From: an uncultured Treponema sp.
GTDB lineage: Bacteria > Spirochaetota > Spirochaetia > Treponematales > Treponemataceae
DNA length: 17,156 nucleotides
Direction of reading: 5' to 3'
NCBI GenBank assembly: GCA_934667505.1
Contig: CAKULY010000033.1
Coordinates: 1-17,156, forward strand
Each line of letters opens with the position of its first letter. Position 1 is the first letter of the stretch. Of this stretch, positions 1-7,661 are shown one piece after another. The position numbers and the translations under genes are program-made. The notes beneath the pieces are model-generated. The model was given only the letters and a program-made list of their open reading frames with translations. It searched no databases and was not told where the DNA came from.

Positions 1-1506
1 CCTCTAAATGGTTTTGACCGGCCTATAGATATAATCAGGTTGAGCGATGGAAGATTGCTCGTTAGCGAAAGCGCAGGAGACAGGCTTTCTGTTTTTTCGG
101 AAAAAGGAAAGTTCTTAAAGTATTTTGGCTCAAAAGGCCGCAACGTAGGTCAGTTAGTTGGACCCCAATATGCAGCGCAAGATTCCAGAGGAAATATTTA
201 TGTAAGCGACTATGGAAATAGCCGAATTTCTGTTTTTGACAATGAAGGAAATGGTCTTTTTGTTTTTGGAAATAGAAAAGAATCAAATTTTGAAGGATTA
301 AAAGGTCCTACTGGAATAGCTGTTGTAAATGATTATGTTTTTGTTGCAGATGAAATATTGGGATGCATATATCAGTTTGATCAGGCAGGCAATTTTGTAA
401 AAATTTTGTGCGAAAACAAGACTTTTAATCACCCTGAATCTTTAAAGGTTTGGGGAAAATATCTTATTGTATGCGATTCAAACAAGGTTGTTACCGTAGA
501 TACGGATTCTGGCAGCACTTATACAAATATTACAACTGGCAATGCTCCCGACCGGCTTACAAGTGCTGTTCCTGATGTAAATGGAAATATTCTGGTAACA
601 GATGTAAAATCAAATGAAGTTTATGTTATGACTAAGGTTTCTGAGCTTGTAGGCGGACTTTTTGTTCAGGTGGATAGGCTTGATGCTAGCAGGTTTCCAG
701 AAGTAAGATTGGATGTAAAGGTTGAAAATAGATATAGAAATCCAATAGTAGGGCTAAAAGAAAATAATTTTTATATTACGGAGGACAAACGTCCTGTTTC
801 TAAGCTAAAATTTTTAGGAGCTTCTTATAACAGTGATTATGCTGATATAACTATCATAATTGATAGAAGCAAAGAGACTTATGAAAATTCTGAGCAAGTA
901 GATATTGCTGTTCAAGAAATTGCCCAGTCAATGAGCGGTTTCTTTGGCGGAAAAGGCACATTAAGAATCGTTACTGCTGGAAGACTTCCAGTTCTTGAAT
1001 ATAAAGGAAAGGCCGATGGAGCCAAAAAGTTTAGCAGTGAAGGTCTTAAAAATCCTGTTTCAGATTCTGTTTCTTTAGATTTGGCATTTAGACTTGCGGC
1101 AAATGATTTGGTTTCTTCTGGATTAAGAAAGTCGATTATAATAATTTCTGCTGGAAAAATTGGACTTTCTGCATTTGATAAATATAGTCTTACAGATACG
1201 GTTTCCTATTTGAATAACAATGATATAAATTGTTCCTCTGTTATTGTTACGCAGAAAGCTAGCGATGAAGAATTGAGCTTTATACTTCAACGGACGTCTG
1301 GAAAAGAATACTATGTATTTAGACCTGAAGGACTTTCTTTGGTTGTAAAGGAGCTTTTAAATATTCCTACAGGAATCTATTCTTTTAGTTTTGTTTCGGC
1401 AATGAACACTAATTTTGGTGAAGCTTTTCTTCCTATAGAAGTGGAGTCCTATCTTATGAATAGAAGCGGCCGTGATGAAACAGGCTATTTTGCCCCTCTT
1501 GAATAG
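1..1506 (+). CDS. NHL-repeat beta-propeller protein with C-terminal VWA-related domain (5' end outside window)
   Basis: The frame is open from the first base, so the gene begins upstream; the TTG at position 40 is only an internal codon. 501 codons are visible. Codons 1 to about 225 hold about five NHL-type blades, each with a pattern like 'DGRLLVSESAGDRLSVF' or 'GNIYVSDYGNSRISVF', as in six-bladed propellers that bind proteins or ligands. After them comes a stretch of the type 'NPIVGLKENNFYITEDKRPV', which in VWFA-related proteins precedes the VWA fold, and then a VWA-like segment. The MIDAS motif is degenerate: the first strand ends D288-R-S290-K-E instead of DxSxS, and the later strand reads 'IIIISAGK' (codon 383 on), where an Asp-Gly is usual. 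Metal binding is therefore doubtful. The protein is probably exported or periplasmic, but its N-terminus is not visible. Family assignment is good; the function is unknown. Confidence 0.8.
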   Translation, partial: PLNGFDRPIDIIRLSDGRLLVSESAGDRLSVFSEKGKFLKYFGSKGRNVGQLVGPQYAAQDSRGNIYVSDYGNSRISVFDNEGNGLFVFGNRKESNFEGLKGPTGIAVVNDYVFVADEILGCIYQFDQAGNFVKILCENKTFNHPESLKVWGKYLIVCDSNKVVTVDTDSGSTYTNITTGNAPDRLTSAVPDVNGNILVTDVKSNEVYVMTKVSELVGGLFVQVDRLDASRFPEVRLDVKVENRYRNPIVGLKENNFYITEDKRPVSKLKFLGASYNSDYADITIIIDRSKETYENSEQVDIAVQEIAQSMSGFFGGKGTLRIVTAGRLPVLEYKGKADGAKKFSSEGLKNPVSDSVSLDLAFRLAANDLVSSGLRKSIIIISAGKIGLSAFDKYSLTDTVSYLNNNDINCSSVIVTQKASDEELSFILQRTSGKEYYVFRPEGLSLVVKELLNIPTGIYSFSFVSAMNTNFGEAFLPIEVESYLMNRSGRDETGYFAPLE

Positions 1507-1513
1507 AATTAAA

Positions 1514-1726
1514 TATTTAGCCCGAACTTCGAGTTTTTAGGAAAATGAACAAAAGCGTAAGCGAAGTTGCAATTTGTGAAGATTTTGTGCGATAAGAACG
1601 ATTAAGGTTGCACAGCAACCCAAACCAATTCAAACGAAGTGTGAGCACAATCATCTGCAGCAAATTGGAAAGTCGCTGAAAGCATTTTTTTACAATTTAC
1701 AAAAAACTCGACATTCGGGCTATTTA
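1514..1726. mobile_element. MITE-like foldback element with terminal inverted repeats and putative 6-bp target duplication
   Basis: The body is 1520-1720. Its ends are inverted repeats: 1520-1538 begins GCCCGAACTTCGAGTTTTT, and the reverse complement of 1702-1720 differs from it at 2 of 19 positions. The direct repeat TATTTA lies immediately outside both ends (1514-1519 and 1721-1726), as expected of a target-site duplication. The interior is itself an imperfect palindrome: AGCGA 1560-1564 pairs with 1673-1677, CAATTTG 1570-1576 with 1661-1667, and TTGTGC 1585-1590 with 1645-1650. The centre is a perfect hairpin, GGTTGC-ACA-GCAACC, at 1606-1620. There is no ORF. The right-hand direct repeat includes the dinB stop codon. 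It fills the whole gap between two convergent genes, so it could also act as a bidirectional terminator or a structured RNA. Copy number elsewhere in the genome is unknown. Confidence 0.6.
1606..1620. repeat. Apical perfect hairpin of the foldback element
   Basis: GGTTGC (1606-1611), loop ACA, GCAACC (1615-1620): a 6-bp perfect stem at the symmetry centre of the long imperfect palindrome at 1520-1720. No T-run follows, so on its own it is not an intrinsic terminator. Confidence 0.7.
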
Positions 1727-2899
1727 GTCTTTTTCAGTAGAAATAAGCCTTGCTTTTTTTATTTTTATTTCTGGATGTTTGCTTGTTAGATTAAAGATTG
1801 CGTTTTCTACCGCTTGTCGTTTTTTTTCGCCAAAATCAAATAGAACTTCTTGTTTGGCAGACATTTCTTTTTCTACATTTTCAACGCCCACGCCAAGAAG
1901 CCTTATTCCTCTGCCGTTTTCATATTTTTTTTCAAAAAGCGAACAAGTCCTGCGATATAAATCGTCTACACTTGTAATATACTCTTGCTCTGTGCTTTGT
2001 ACAGTAAAAGTTGTAAAATCGTCGTATCGTAATTTTAGCATGACAGTTTTGCTGTAAGATTTTTCTTTTAAAAGGCGAAACATTATCGTGTGGCAAAGTT
2101 CTAAAATCGCTGTTTCTCCGCTATAAATGTCGCACAAGTCGTATTCAAATGTTGTTTCTGCGCTTATGGAATGGCTGCTTTGTTTTGGACTTTCCAAAGG
2201 AATCCCTCGAAGCGTGTTGTACAAAAATGTTCCAGTTCCATCTCCGAAAATAGTTTTTAGATAGTTTAGAGGTTTGTCGTGAAGTTCTTTAGAAGAGCGA
2301 AATCCTGCTTTTTTGATTTTTTCGAGAGTTTTTTTTCCTATCCCCCAAATCTTTGAAAGCGGCAGATTTAGCATAAAATTCTCTTCTTCACCTGGTTCTA
2401 TCCAGAAAAAACCATTCGGTTTGTTTACTTCTGAGCAAAGTTTTGCAAGATATGCGCTTGAAGCAAGTCCCACAGAAACGGTTAGTCCAGTTTTTTCAAA
2501 AATTTCAGCTTTTATTTTAAGTGCAAGATTTTGAGGTTCCCCAAATAGCATTTGGGTTCCTGTAATATCCATGCTAGCTTCGTCAATTGAAAGCTGCGTA
2601 ACGTCTGGAGTGTATTGCTTTAAAATTTCCATTACGAAAGATGATATTTGTGAATATCTATGGTAGTTGCCATGCGTAAATATTCCTTGCGGACATAGCT
2701 TATACGCTTGGAATGTTGGCATGGCAGAATGGACTCCAAATTTTCTTGCTTCATAAGATGCCGTGGAAACAACGCTTCTTCGCTCGCCTGGCAAACCTCC
2801 GACTATTACAGGTTTCCCTTTCCATTCGGGGTGGTCTAACTGTTCTACAGAGGCAAAGAAAGCGTCCATATCTACATGAATAAAATACTTTTCTTTCAT
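1724..2899 (-). CDS. dinB: DNA polymerase IV (Y-family translesion polymerase)
   Basis: 391 aa, normal family length. It is a low-fidelity polymerase that copies past DNA lesions. The N-terminus 'HVDMDAFFASVEQ' carries the first metal ligand D10 and the steric-gate region F14-F15. 'SIDEASMD' gives the catalytic D106 and E107; the residue after EA is Ser where Tyr or Phe is usual. 'VSVGLASSAYLAKLCSEVNKP' is a typical palm/fingers block, followed by a helix-hairpin-helix around 'IWGIGKKTLEKIKKAG' and a little-finger domain. Near the C-terminus, QEVLF (about residues 350-354) matches the sliding-clamp binding pattern QxxLF. The ATG overlaps the stop of the upstream membrane-protein gene (ATGA, 2896-2899), which implies co-transcription and translational coupling. 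No LexA-type operator was recognised nearby. The stop codon lies in the right flank repeat of the foldback element. Confidence 0.95.
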   Translation of the reverse strand: MKEKYFIHVDMDAFFASVEQLDHPEWKGKPVIVGGLPGERRSVVSTASYEARKFGVHSAMPTFQAYKLCPQGIFTHGNYHRYSQISSFVMEILKQYTPDVTQLSIDEASMDITGTQMLFGEPQNLALKIKAEIFEKTGLTVSVGLASSAYLAKLCSEVNKPNGFFWIEPGEEENFMLNLPLSKIWGIGKKTLEKIKKAGFRSSKELHDKPLNYLKTIFGDGTGTFLYNTLRGIPLESPKQSSHSISAETTFEYDLCDIYSGETAILELCHTIMFRLLKEKSYSKTVMLKLRYDDFTTFTVQSTEQEYITSVDDLYRRTCSLFEKKYENGRGIRLLGVGVENVEKEMSAKQEVLFDFGEKKRQAVENAIFNLTSKHPEIKIKKARLISTEKD

Positions 2900-4935
2900 T
2901 CTTGTCCCGCCTTTTTTTTGATAGAAAGCTCTTGTGTCTTGTATAATATTTTTTCAGGCTCATTAGCAGCTTTTTTAATGTAGTAGGCAGTTGCTAAAAT
3001 CGTTGAATCGTCAGAAGGCTCACAAATGTAATTAAAATGCATGCTTTTTGGAGGTCTTTGCGGAATTATAAAAGTGTCGCTGAAGCTGTTTTTGTTGCTT
3101 GCAAATGGACTGTCAGAGTATATAATTGAATTTTGGCTGCTGCCTTTTACAGTTACGACAATTGCCTGAACGTTTCCTGTAAGATTTATTTTTAAAGTTC
3201 TCTCCGTTTCGCTAAAGTATTCTTTGTCAGAATAAGTTAGCGAAATTGTTTCTGAATAGTTTTCTTCTAAAGGCACTTGTTCTTCTGTTCTTTTATTCTT
3301 ATACTTTTGGGGAATTGAATTTGTTACAGTAATCATGATTGCTAAAAAGATTAATATAGCAGATGCTACGGCGATTACATTTTGAATTAAGAATTTTCTT
3401 GCAGAAATAGAAGTTTTTTTCCAAAAATCATTTAAGCCTGAAAGAATTCTAAACCATTGTATTTCAAACGGCACAAAAACTGCTGCAGTAAAAATATTTA
3501 TTGCAAATGAACTGTAGGCTATTTGTTCAATAACTTGCAAGTTGCCATACTTTATTATTTCGTAGATATAAGGAGCAAATGGAATTCCCATAATAATAAA
3601 CTCAAGCGATAAAAGCCAAGTCTTTTTAAACGGTCTAAAAATGTAAACTATTAAATATTCAATTGTAAAAAGGTAAAATAAAGAAATATCCACACAGGTG
3701 AATAAAAATATATTTATAACAGTGCTAAGCGTCGTTATATAGGAGTAAGAATTCTGATAGTGCGATGTTTTTTGCTTAAAAAATGGAAGATAGGCAAACG
3801 ACGTTATTGCAAAACCAATTACAAGTTTTATTGCAATTTTTGTGTAAATGTCAAAACTTATGAATTTTGACAAGCCCCAAACAATTCCTTGTCCTAAAAA
3901 CAAGGAAAAAACTGTAATCAAAATTGCTAACGGAATTATATACCAAATTTTTTGAATGTCTTTGACAATTTCTTGTTTTATAGGGTTTTTGGTTATAAAA
4001 GAGAATTCGCAAAGTATAAATAAGCTTATAAAAGCAACAAAAATAAGAAGGACTACAGAAAGCTTTTCGCTTAAAATATATGTAAAATTTCCAATTTTTA
4101 TAGGATTGCAATGCTGGTCCCATTGTTCGCTGGCAAAGCTGTTGAAATTTTTTACGATATATGCAAAAAAATCTAGTTCATTTAGAAAATTTTCGTTTTG
4201 GGAAGGTAAGAATAACTCTATTCCTGCTGCTGGAATTCCTTGTCTTAAAAAGTCTGCTGTCCTTATATCGCTTTTTAGAATATTTATTCTGTATAAAGAA
4301 CTAGAAACCGTGCCTTTGATATTGTATGGAATGTTGTTTTTAAAAAAGGATAAGGAAATGAGTTTTACAAGCCATGACGGCGAACAGTTCTTTCCACTTC
4401 CAGGAATCAAACTTGTTTTATTATTTGAAAACTGCACGCAGATTGCGCAAATAGAATCTTCTTCAAAAATTGACTGTGCAAAACTTTGACTTCCTCTTGC
4501 AAAAATTGGAAGTTCTTTATACGGCTCATCTCCGTAAGTAAAAACAAGCTTAACATTTTCATTGTCAGTTTCTTTTTCTAAATGCTCTATCAGCTGCTCT
4601 ACAAAGTTTAGATTAATCAATGCGTCTTCTGTTTTTATTATAAACGCTATAGTTTTTGGCATGGAAGAGTATTGTTTTTTTGAAAATGATTTTTGATTTT
4701 TATCTTCTTTATTAAAATTGATTTCTATATTATATGGAAAAGTTTCTTCTTCGTTGTAAATTAAATTTTGTCGTTTATATGTATAGCCTGATTTTTCTAT
4801 GAAGCTTGCTAAAAATTCGCACTGTTCAAATCCAGTTTTAAAACTATCTGTATTAATGTTGTTTTGCGAAGAAATCCTATTGCAGAAAAAGAGAAAAATA
4901 ATTAAAAACATGAAAAAAAAACTGTTTTTCTTCAT
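2896..4935 (-). CDS. Multi-pass membrane protein with degenerate M28-peptidase-like ectodomain
   Basis: 679 aa. An N-terminal signal sequence (MKKN, then a run of Phe/Leu/Ile to about residue 22) leads into an exported domain of about 265 residues. This has the flow of an M28 aminopeptidase fold: a strand 'KTIAFIIKTEDA' where active enzymes have an HxD metal site, 'FTYGDEP' (G135-P138) where they have a Glu-Glu pair, 'RGSQSFA' (G148) in the usual GSxxF position, and 'QGIPAAGIEL'. The metal ligands are largely absent, so it is probably not an active peptidase. From about residue 292 there are some seven hydrophobic segments to about 555, then a beta-rich tail of about 120 residues. The layout recalls the M28/GPAA1-like membrane proteins, but that is inference; a treponemal orphan is the alternative. 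It is the first gene of the unit with dinB. No Shine-Dalgarno precedes the ATG; Met9 (4911) is a second possible start, but Met1 gives the better signal peptide. Confidence 0.6.
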   Translation of the reverse strand: MKKNSFFFMFLIIFLFFCNRISSQNNINTDSFKTGFEQCEFLASFIEKSGYTYKRQNLIYNEEETFPYNIEINFNKEDKNQKSFSKKQYSSMPKTIAFIIKTEDALINLNFVEQLIEHLEKETDNENVKLVFTYGDEPYKELPIFARGSQSFAQSIFEEDSICAICVQFSNNKTSLIPGSGKNCSPSWLVKLISLSFFKNNIPYNIKGTVSSSLYRINILKSDIRTADFLRQGIPAAGIELFLPSQNENFLNELDFFAYIVKNFNSFASEQWDQHCNPIKIGNFTYILSEKLSVVLLIFVAFISLFILCEFSFITKNPIKQEIVKDIQKIWYIIPLAILITVFSLFLGQGIVWGLSKFISFDIYTKIAIKLVIGFAITSFAYLPFFKQKTSHYQNSYSYITTLSTVINIFLFTCVDISLFYLFTIEYLIVYIFRPFKKTWLLSLEFIIMGIPFAPYIYEIIKYGNLQVIEQIAYSSFAINIFTAAVFVPFEIQWFRILSGLNDFWKKTSISARKFLIQNVIAVASAILIFLAIMITVTNSIPQKYKNKRTEEQVPLEENYSETISLTYSDKEYFSETERTLKINLTGNVQAIVVTVKGSSQNSIIYSDSPFASNKNSFSDTFIIPQRPPKSMHFNYICEPSDDSTILATAYYIKKAANEPEKILYKTQELSIKKKAGQE

Positions 4936-4943
4936 GTTTTTAG

Positions 4944-4971
4944 TTTATAATATTAATAGTTTACATTGCAA
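4944..4971 (-). promoter_or_regulatory. Putative promoter for the membrane protein-dinB unit
   Basis: Reading the minus strand: TTGCAA (4971-4966), a 16-base spacer, TATAAA (4949-4944). Transcription would start near 4937, almost at the ATG (4935), so the mRNA would be close to leaderless. The -35 box abuts that of the divergent plus-strand promoter. Confidence 0.4.
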
Positions 4972-4988
4972 GTGCCATTGATTATAAT
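4960..4988 (+). promoter_or_regulatory. Putative sigma70-type promoter for the 5046-10258 gene run
   Basis: TTTACA (4960-4965), 17-base spacer, perfect TATAAT (4983-4988). Expected start near 4995, giving a leader of about 50 bases before the ATG at 5046. The -10 lies inside the palindrome ATTATAAT (4981-4988). Confidence 0.6.
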
Positions 4989-5045
4989 AGAATCCACTTT
5001 GCTAGAAAAAAAGTCTATTAAGAAATATGGGAGATCGAATATAGC

Positions 5046-6212
5046 ATGTGCGCATCTGGTAAGAAATTAATGCTTGAACTTCCTCTAAAAGTTATTTTAA
5101 CTGAGAATGGAGCATCAAACTTTATAAGCCATAACAAACGTTTGCTAAGGATTCGTCTTGCAGACAATATTGATGAATATGGAATTTCCCTGAATAAATT
5201 TTCTCCGCAGTCTATTCAAAATATGTTGCTTCTTGACTATATTTCTAAGATTGAAATGTCGATGCCTGAGTTTGTTTCGAGCAGGCAAGAAGTAATGGAC
5301 CTTTCAAAGATTATTGTATATTCGCTCTTGTACAAGCAGTTTGATAGAGAGATTTATGCATCTATAATCCAGTGCGAATGTGTTCGTAAGCATAACCGTG
5401 CAAATCCTGCTCATTTAATTGACGAAAAAACAAAAATGAGTGAAAAACAGCTTCGTCTTGTTCTTTCTAACAAAGATGAAGTAATTTGCAATATTCGTAA
5501 TGAAATTCTTGAACCTGTATGGTCTGCCATTCGAGATAACAAAGATTATTCCATCGAAGAAAAAAATATTTATATGCTCATGACTGAAAAATTTATGAAT
5601 CGCATGAGTCTTATGAATTGGTACGTCCTTACGCTTTTTAAAAGTGTAAACGGTTTTGATGAAATGATAATGAAAGTTCGGAATCTGCTTTCAGAGTATA
5701 TGGAAAAGTCCCGTGTTGCAGAATATATTTCGGTTATGGTTATGGAGCTTGCCTTAAACAGCGAAAATGCCAATATTCGTAAAGAAGCAAAGCATATGTA
5801 TCCTAATGTTGACGACATAAACTCTCTTGTGGTGGATCCTGAAGTGAGGCAGAAAATTGTAAGGGAATTGCAAAAAAATCACGTTTTGGTTTCTGTTTCT
5901 TGGAAACTTGGCGGAGGTTCTACTTCTATAGGAAAGCAGGGACGCTTGCAAATTACTCTTTACAACAAAGATGACGAATTTCAAGAAGTAAAAGAAAGCA
6001 TAGAAACAAAGGCAACTGCTGATACAAACAAAAAGACTTTAATTGATTTTTATAGGGAAATTCCTGACGGTCAGGAAGGTACTGATCTTGGTTTGTACTA
6101 TCTTTCTTACCTTGATGAAGCTTGCAAAAAGGTTGATGTAAAGTTTGAATCTTTAGTAAATCAATTTACCTCTAGTGACCTTACAGTCATAAATCTGATT
6201 TTTAACTTTTGA
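5046..6212 (+). CDS. Conserved-type protein with possible degenerate GHKL (HATPase-like) C-terminal domain
   Basis: 388 aa, soluble, no signal peptide or membrane segment. I do not recognise the family by name. The C-terminal ~165 residues follow the order of a GHKL ATP-binding domain: an N-box-like helix 'VMVMELALNSENA' (E234, N238), a Gly-rich strand region 'WKLGGGSTSIGKQG' followed by 'RLQITLYNKDDEF', and a G2-like motif GTDLGLYYL (G345-L353) leading into a final strand 'LTVINLIFNF'. The central DxGxG motif is not clearly present, so ATP binding is uncertain. The N-terminal ~220 residues are mostly helical with no motif I can place. A Shine-Dalgarno-like GGGAG (5029-5033) lies 12 bases before the ATG; Met9 at 5070 is an alternative start. 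The stop is one base before the ATG of the lipoprotein gene, so the two are probably translationally coupled. The link could suggest a signalling or regulatory role, but this is inference. Confidence 0.6.
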   Translation: MCASGKKLMLELPLKVILTENGASNFISHNKRLLRIRLADNIDEYGISLNKFSPQSIQNMLLLDYISKIEMSMPEFVSSRQEVMDLSKIIVYSLLYKQFDREIYASIIQCECVRKHNRANPAHLIDEKTKMSEKQLRLVLSNKDEVICNIRNEILEPVWSAIRDNKDYSIEEKNIYMLMTEKFMNRMSLMNWYVLTLFKSVNGFDEMIMKVRNLLSEYMEKSRVAEYISVMVMELALNSENANIRKEAKHMYPNVDDINSLVVDPEVRQKIVRELQKNHVLVSVSWKLGGGSTSIGKQGRLQITLYNKDDEFQEVKESIETKATADTNKKTLIDFYREIPDGQEGTDLGLYYLSYLDEACKKVDVKFESLVNQFTSSDLTVINLIFNF

Positions 6213-6213
6213 T

Positions 6214-6876
6214 ATGCCTAATAGTTTTTTTACAAGCAAAATAAGTATTTTTCGATTTTTATTGCTTCTTTTTGTTTCTTTTTTTCTGATTTCTTGCGAA
6301 AATTCTGAACCGGAAATTATTTCGGTAACTTCATCTGTCGTGTTTGATTTTAAAGACGACTCATCTTTTGCAGTTCCAAGACTTTCTGTTTTTGTGGAAA
6401 CTGGCTCTGATGCTCGCAGAGTTGAATTTATTTCTGTTACTTGTAAAAAAAATAATTATACATGGATTGACACATCGCCAGAACTTATTTCTTCTAGTTC
6501 TAGTCAATGGGCGGGGAGTTCTAATCTTGCTTTGGCAAATAATGATACAATCCCTTTTGGACTTTACGATTTAAAATATTCAGATGCGGAAGGCAGGGAA
6601 GTTCAAACTGTTTTTTCCGTTTTCGATACAGAGATGTACAAAAATGTTCTTTCTACGAAAATAAAAGCTTTGCTAACAGAAGATTATAAGGAAAAAATCG
6701 CTATTTATGATTCTTCAGATATTTTGTTATACTATGGTGAAAAAAATAGTTCGTGGAAAACTGACGAAGATGTGTTTTCTTTGAATTCTAAATCAGCGTA
6801 TTATCGAATGTGCTATGAGATTTTTTCTGGAGGGGTAATTTTTCTGCTTCCTCCCATTAATAAAAAAAATATCTAA
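6214..6876 (+). CDS. Putative lipoprotein of unknown function
   Basis: 220 aa. The N-terminus has a basic residue pair (K9, R14), a hydrophobic run of Leu/Phe (15-26) and the loose spirochete-type lipobox L25-I26-S27-C28, followed by acidic 'ENSEPE'. It should be lipidated at C28. The mature part is beta-rich, with strands such as 'PRLSVFVETGSDARRVEF', then a helical stretch 'YKNVLSTKIKALLTEDYKEKI', and no recognisable domain. The ATG follows the previous stop by one base and lacks its own Shine-Dalgarno, so translation probably relies on the upstream gene. Lipid anchoring is well supported by sequence; the role is unknown, probably envelope-related. Confidence 0.75.
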   Translation: MPNSFFTSKISIFRFLLLLFVSFFLISCENSEPEIISVTSSVVFDFKDDSSFAVPRLSVFVETGSDARRVEFISVTCKKNNYTWIDTSPELISSSSSQWAGSSNLALANNDTIPFGLYDLKYSDAEGREVQTVFSVFDTEMYKNVLSTKIKALLTEDYKEKIAIYDSSDILLYYGEKNSSWKTDEDVFSLNSKSAYYRMCYEIFSGGVIFLLPPINKKNI

Positions 6877-6908
6877 ATCTAAAATAAATAATTTATTATA
6901 AGGAATAT

Positions 6909-7634
6909 ATGGAAAAATTAGAAAATCAACACAACGAAAACGACGGAGAAGCCGGGGGGAATAACCCTTTTTACAGAGTTGTAAAAACTTATGTTTTAAG
7001 AGCTGGAAGAATGACTGGAGCGCAGGAGCGAGACTACGAAGAGTTGTCTCCTGTCTGGTGCATACCTTTTGAAAATAAGAAGCTCAACTTTCTTGATATT
7101 TTTGGCAATACAAATCCAGTTATTGTAGAAATTGGTTTTGGAATGGGAGCTGCAACAGCGATTATTGCAGAAAAAAATCCTGACATAAATTATGTGGGGA
7201 TAGAAGTTCACCGGCCCGGCGTAGGACGGCTTTTAGGTGAAATAAAAAAACGAAATTTAAAAAATATTTATATAATTGAACACGATGCCATAGAAGTTTT
7301 GCATCAGATGGTTGTTGATGGTTCTGTTGATGGTTTGCATATTTTTTTCCCGGATCCGTGGCAAAAGAAAAAACATCACAAAAGGCGCTTGATTCAACGC
7401 CCTCGCACTGATTTGCTTGCTTCAAAATTGGCTCCAGGCGGTTATTTATATTTTGTAACAGATTGGCAAGAGTATGCAGAATCTGCGCTTGAAGAACTTT
7501 CTAAAACACCGGGACTAAAAAATAAGTATGAATCTTTCGCTCCTCATCAGAATTGGCGTCCAGAAACAAAATTTGAAAAAAAAGGACTTGAACAGGACAG
7601 AACCATAAGTGAGCTTTATTTTGAAAAAGAATAA
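6909..7634 (+). CDS. trmB: tRNA (guanine-N7-)-methyltransferase
   Basis: 241 aa, normal length. It uses S-adenosylmethionine to methylate N7 of G46 in the variable loop of tRNAs. The Rossmann-fold SAM site starts 'IVEIGFGMG' (E74), with the second acidic strand '[10 protein letters not shown]' (E99). The family signature '[17 protein letters not shown]' contains D149 and the basic patch that contacts tRNA. The N-terminal '[17 protein letters not shown]' is also typical. The Shine-Dalgarno AAGGA (6900-6904) is 4 bases before the ATG. It follows the lipoprotein gene by 32 bases and precedes ligA by 27, so it is most likely part of the same run. Confidence 0.96.
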   Translation: MEKLENQHNENDGEAGGNNPFYRVVKTYVLRAGRMTGAQERDYEELSPVWCIPFENKKLNFLDIFGNTNPVIVEIGFGMGAATAIIAEKNPDINYVGIEVHRPGVGRLLGEIKKRNLKNIYIIEHDAIEVLHQMVVDGSVDGLHIFFPDPWQKKKHHKRRLIQRPRTDLLASKLAPGGYLYFVTDWQEYAESALEELSKTPGLKNKYESFAPHQNWRPETKFEKKGLEQDRTISELYFEKE

Positions 7635-7661
7635 CAGGCTGAAAATCTAGTTTTAGAGGAT

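Noticed and set aside
40..42. TTG at position 40 as the start of the NHL protein
   Set aside because: The frame is open back to base 1 and the upstream codons continue an NHL blade, so the true start is outside the window.
1520..1540. Short hairpin CGAA-C-TTCG plus T-run as an intrinsic terminator of the NHL gene
   Set aside because: A 4-bp stem is too weak alone. It is better explained as part of the terminal inverted repeat, though a terminator role of the whole foldback remains possible.
3956..4489. 177-codon open frame on the plus strand, antisense to the membrane protein gene
   Set aside because: It lies wholly inside a well-supported minus-strand gene and shows no motif, Shine-Dalgarno or family pattern. 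Long antisense frames are expected opposite Phe/Leu/Lys-rich codons.
4966..4988. TTGCAA (4966) paired with TATAAT (4983) as one plus-strand promoter
   Set aside because: The spacer would be only 11 bases; TTTACA at 4960 gives 17 bases.
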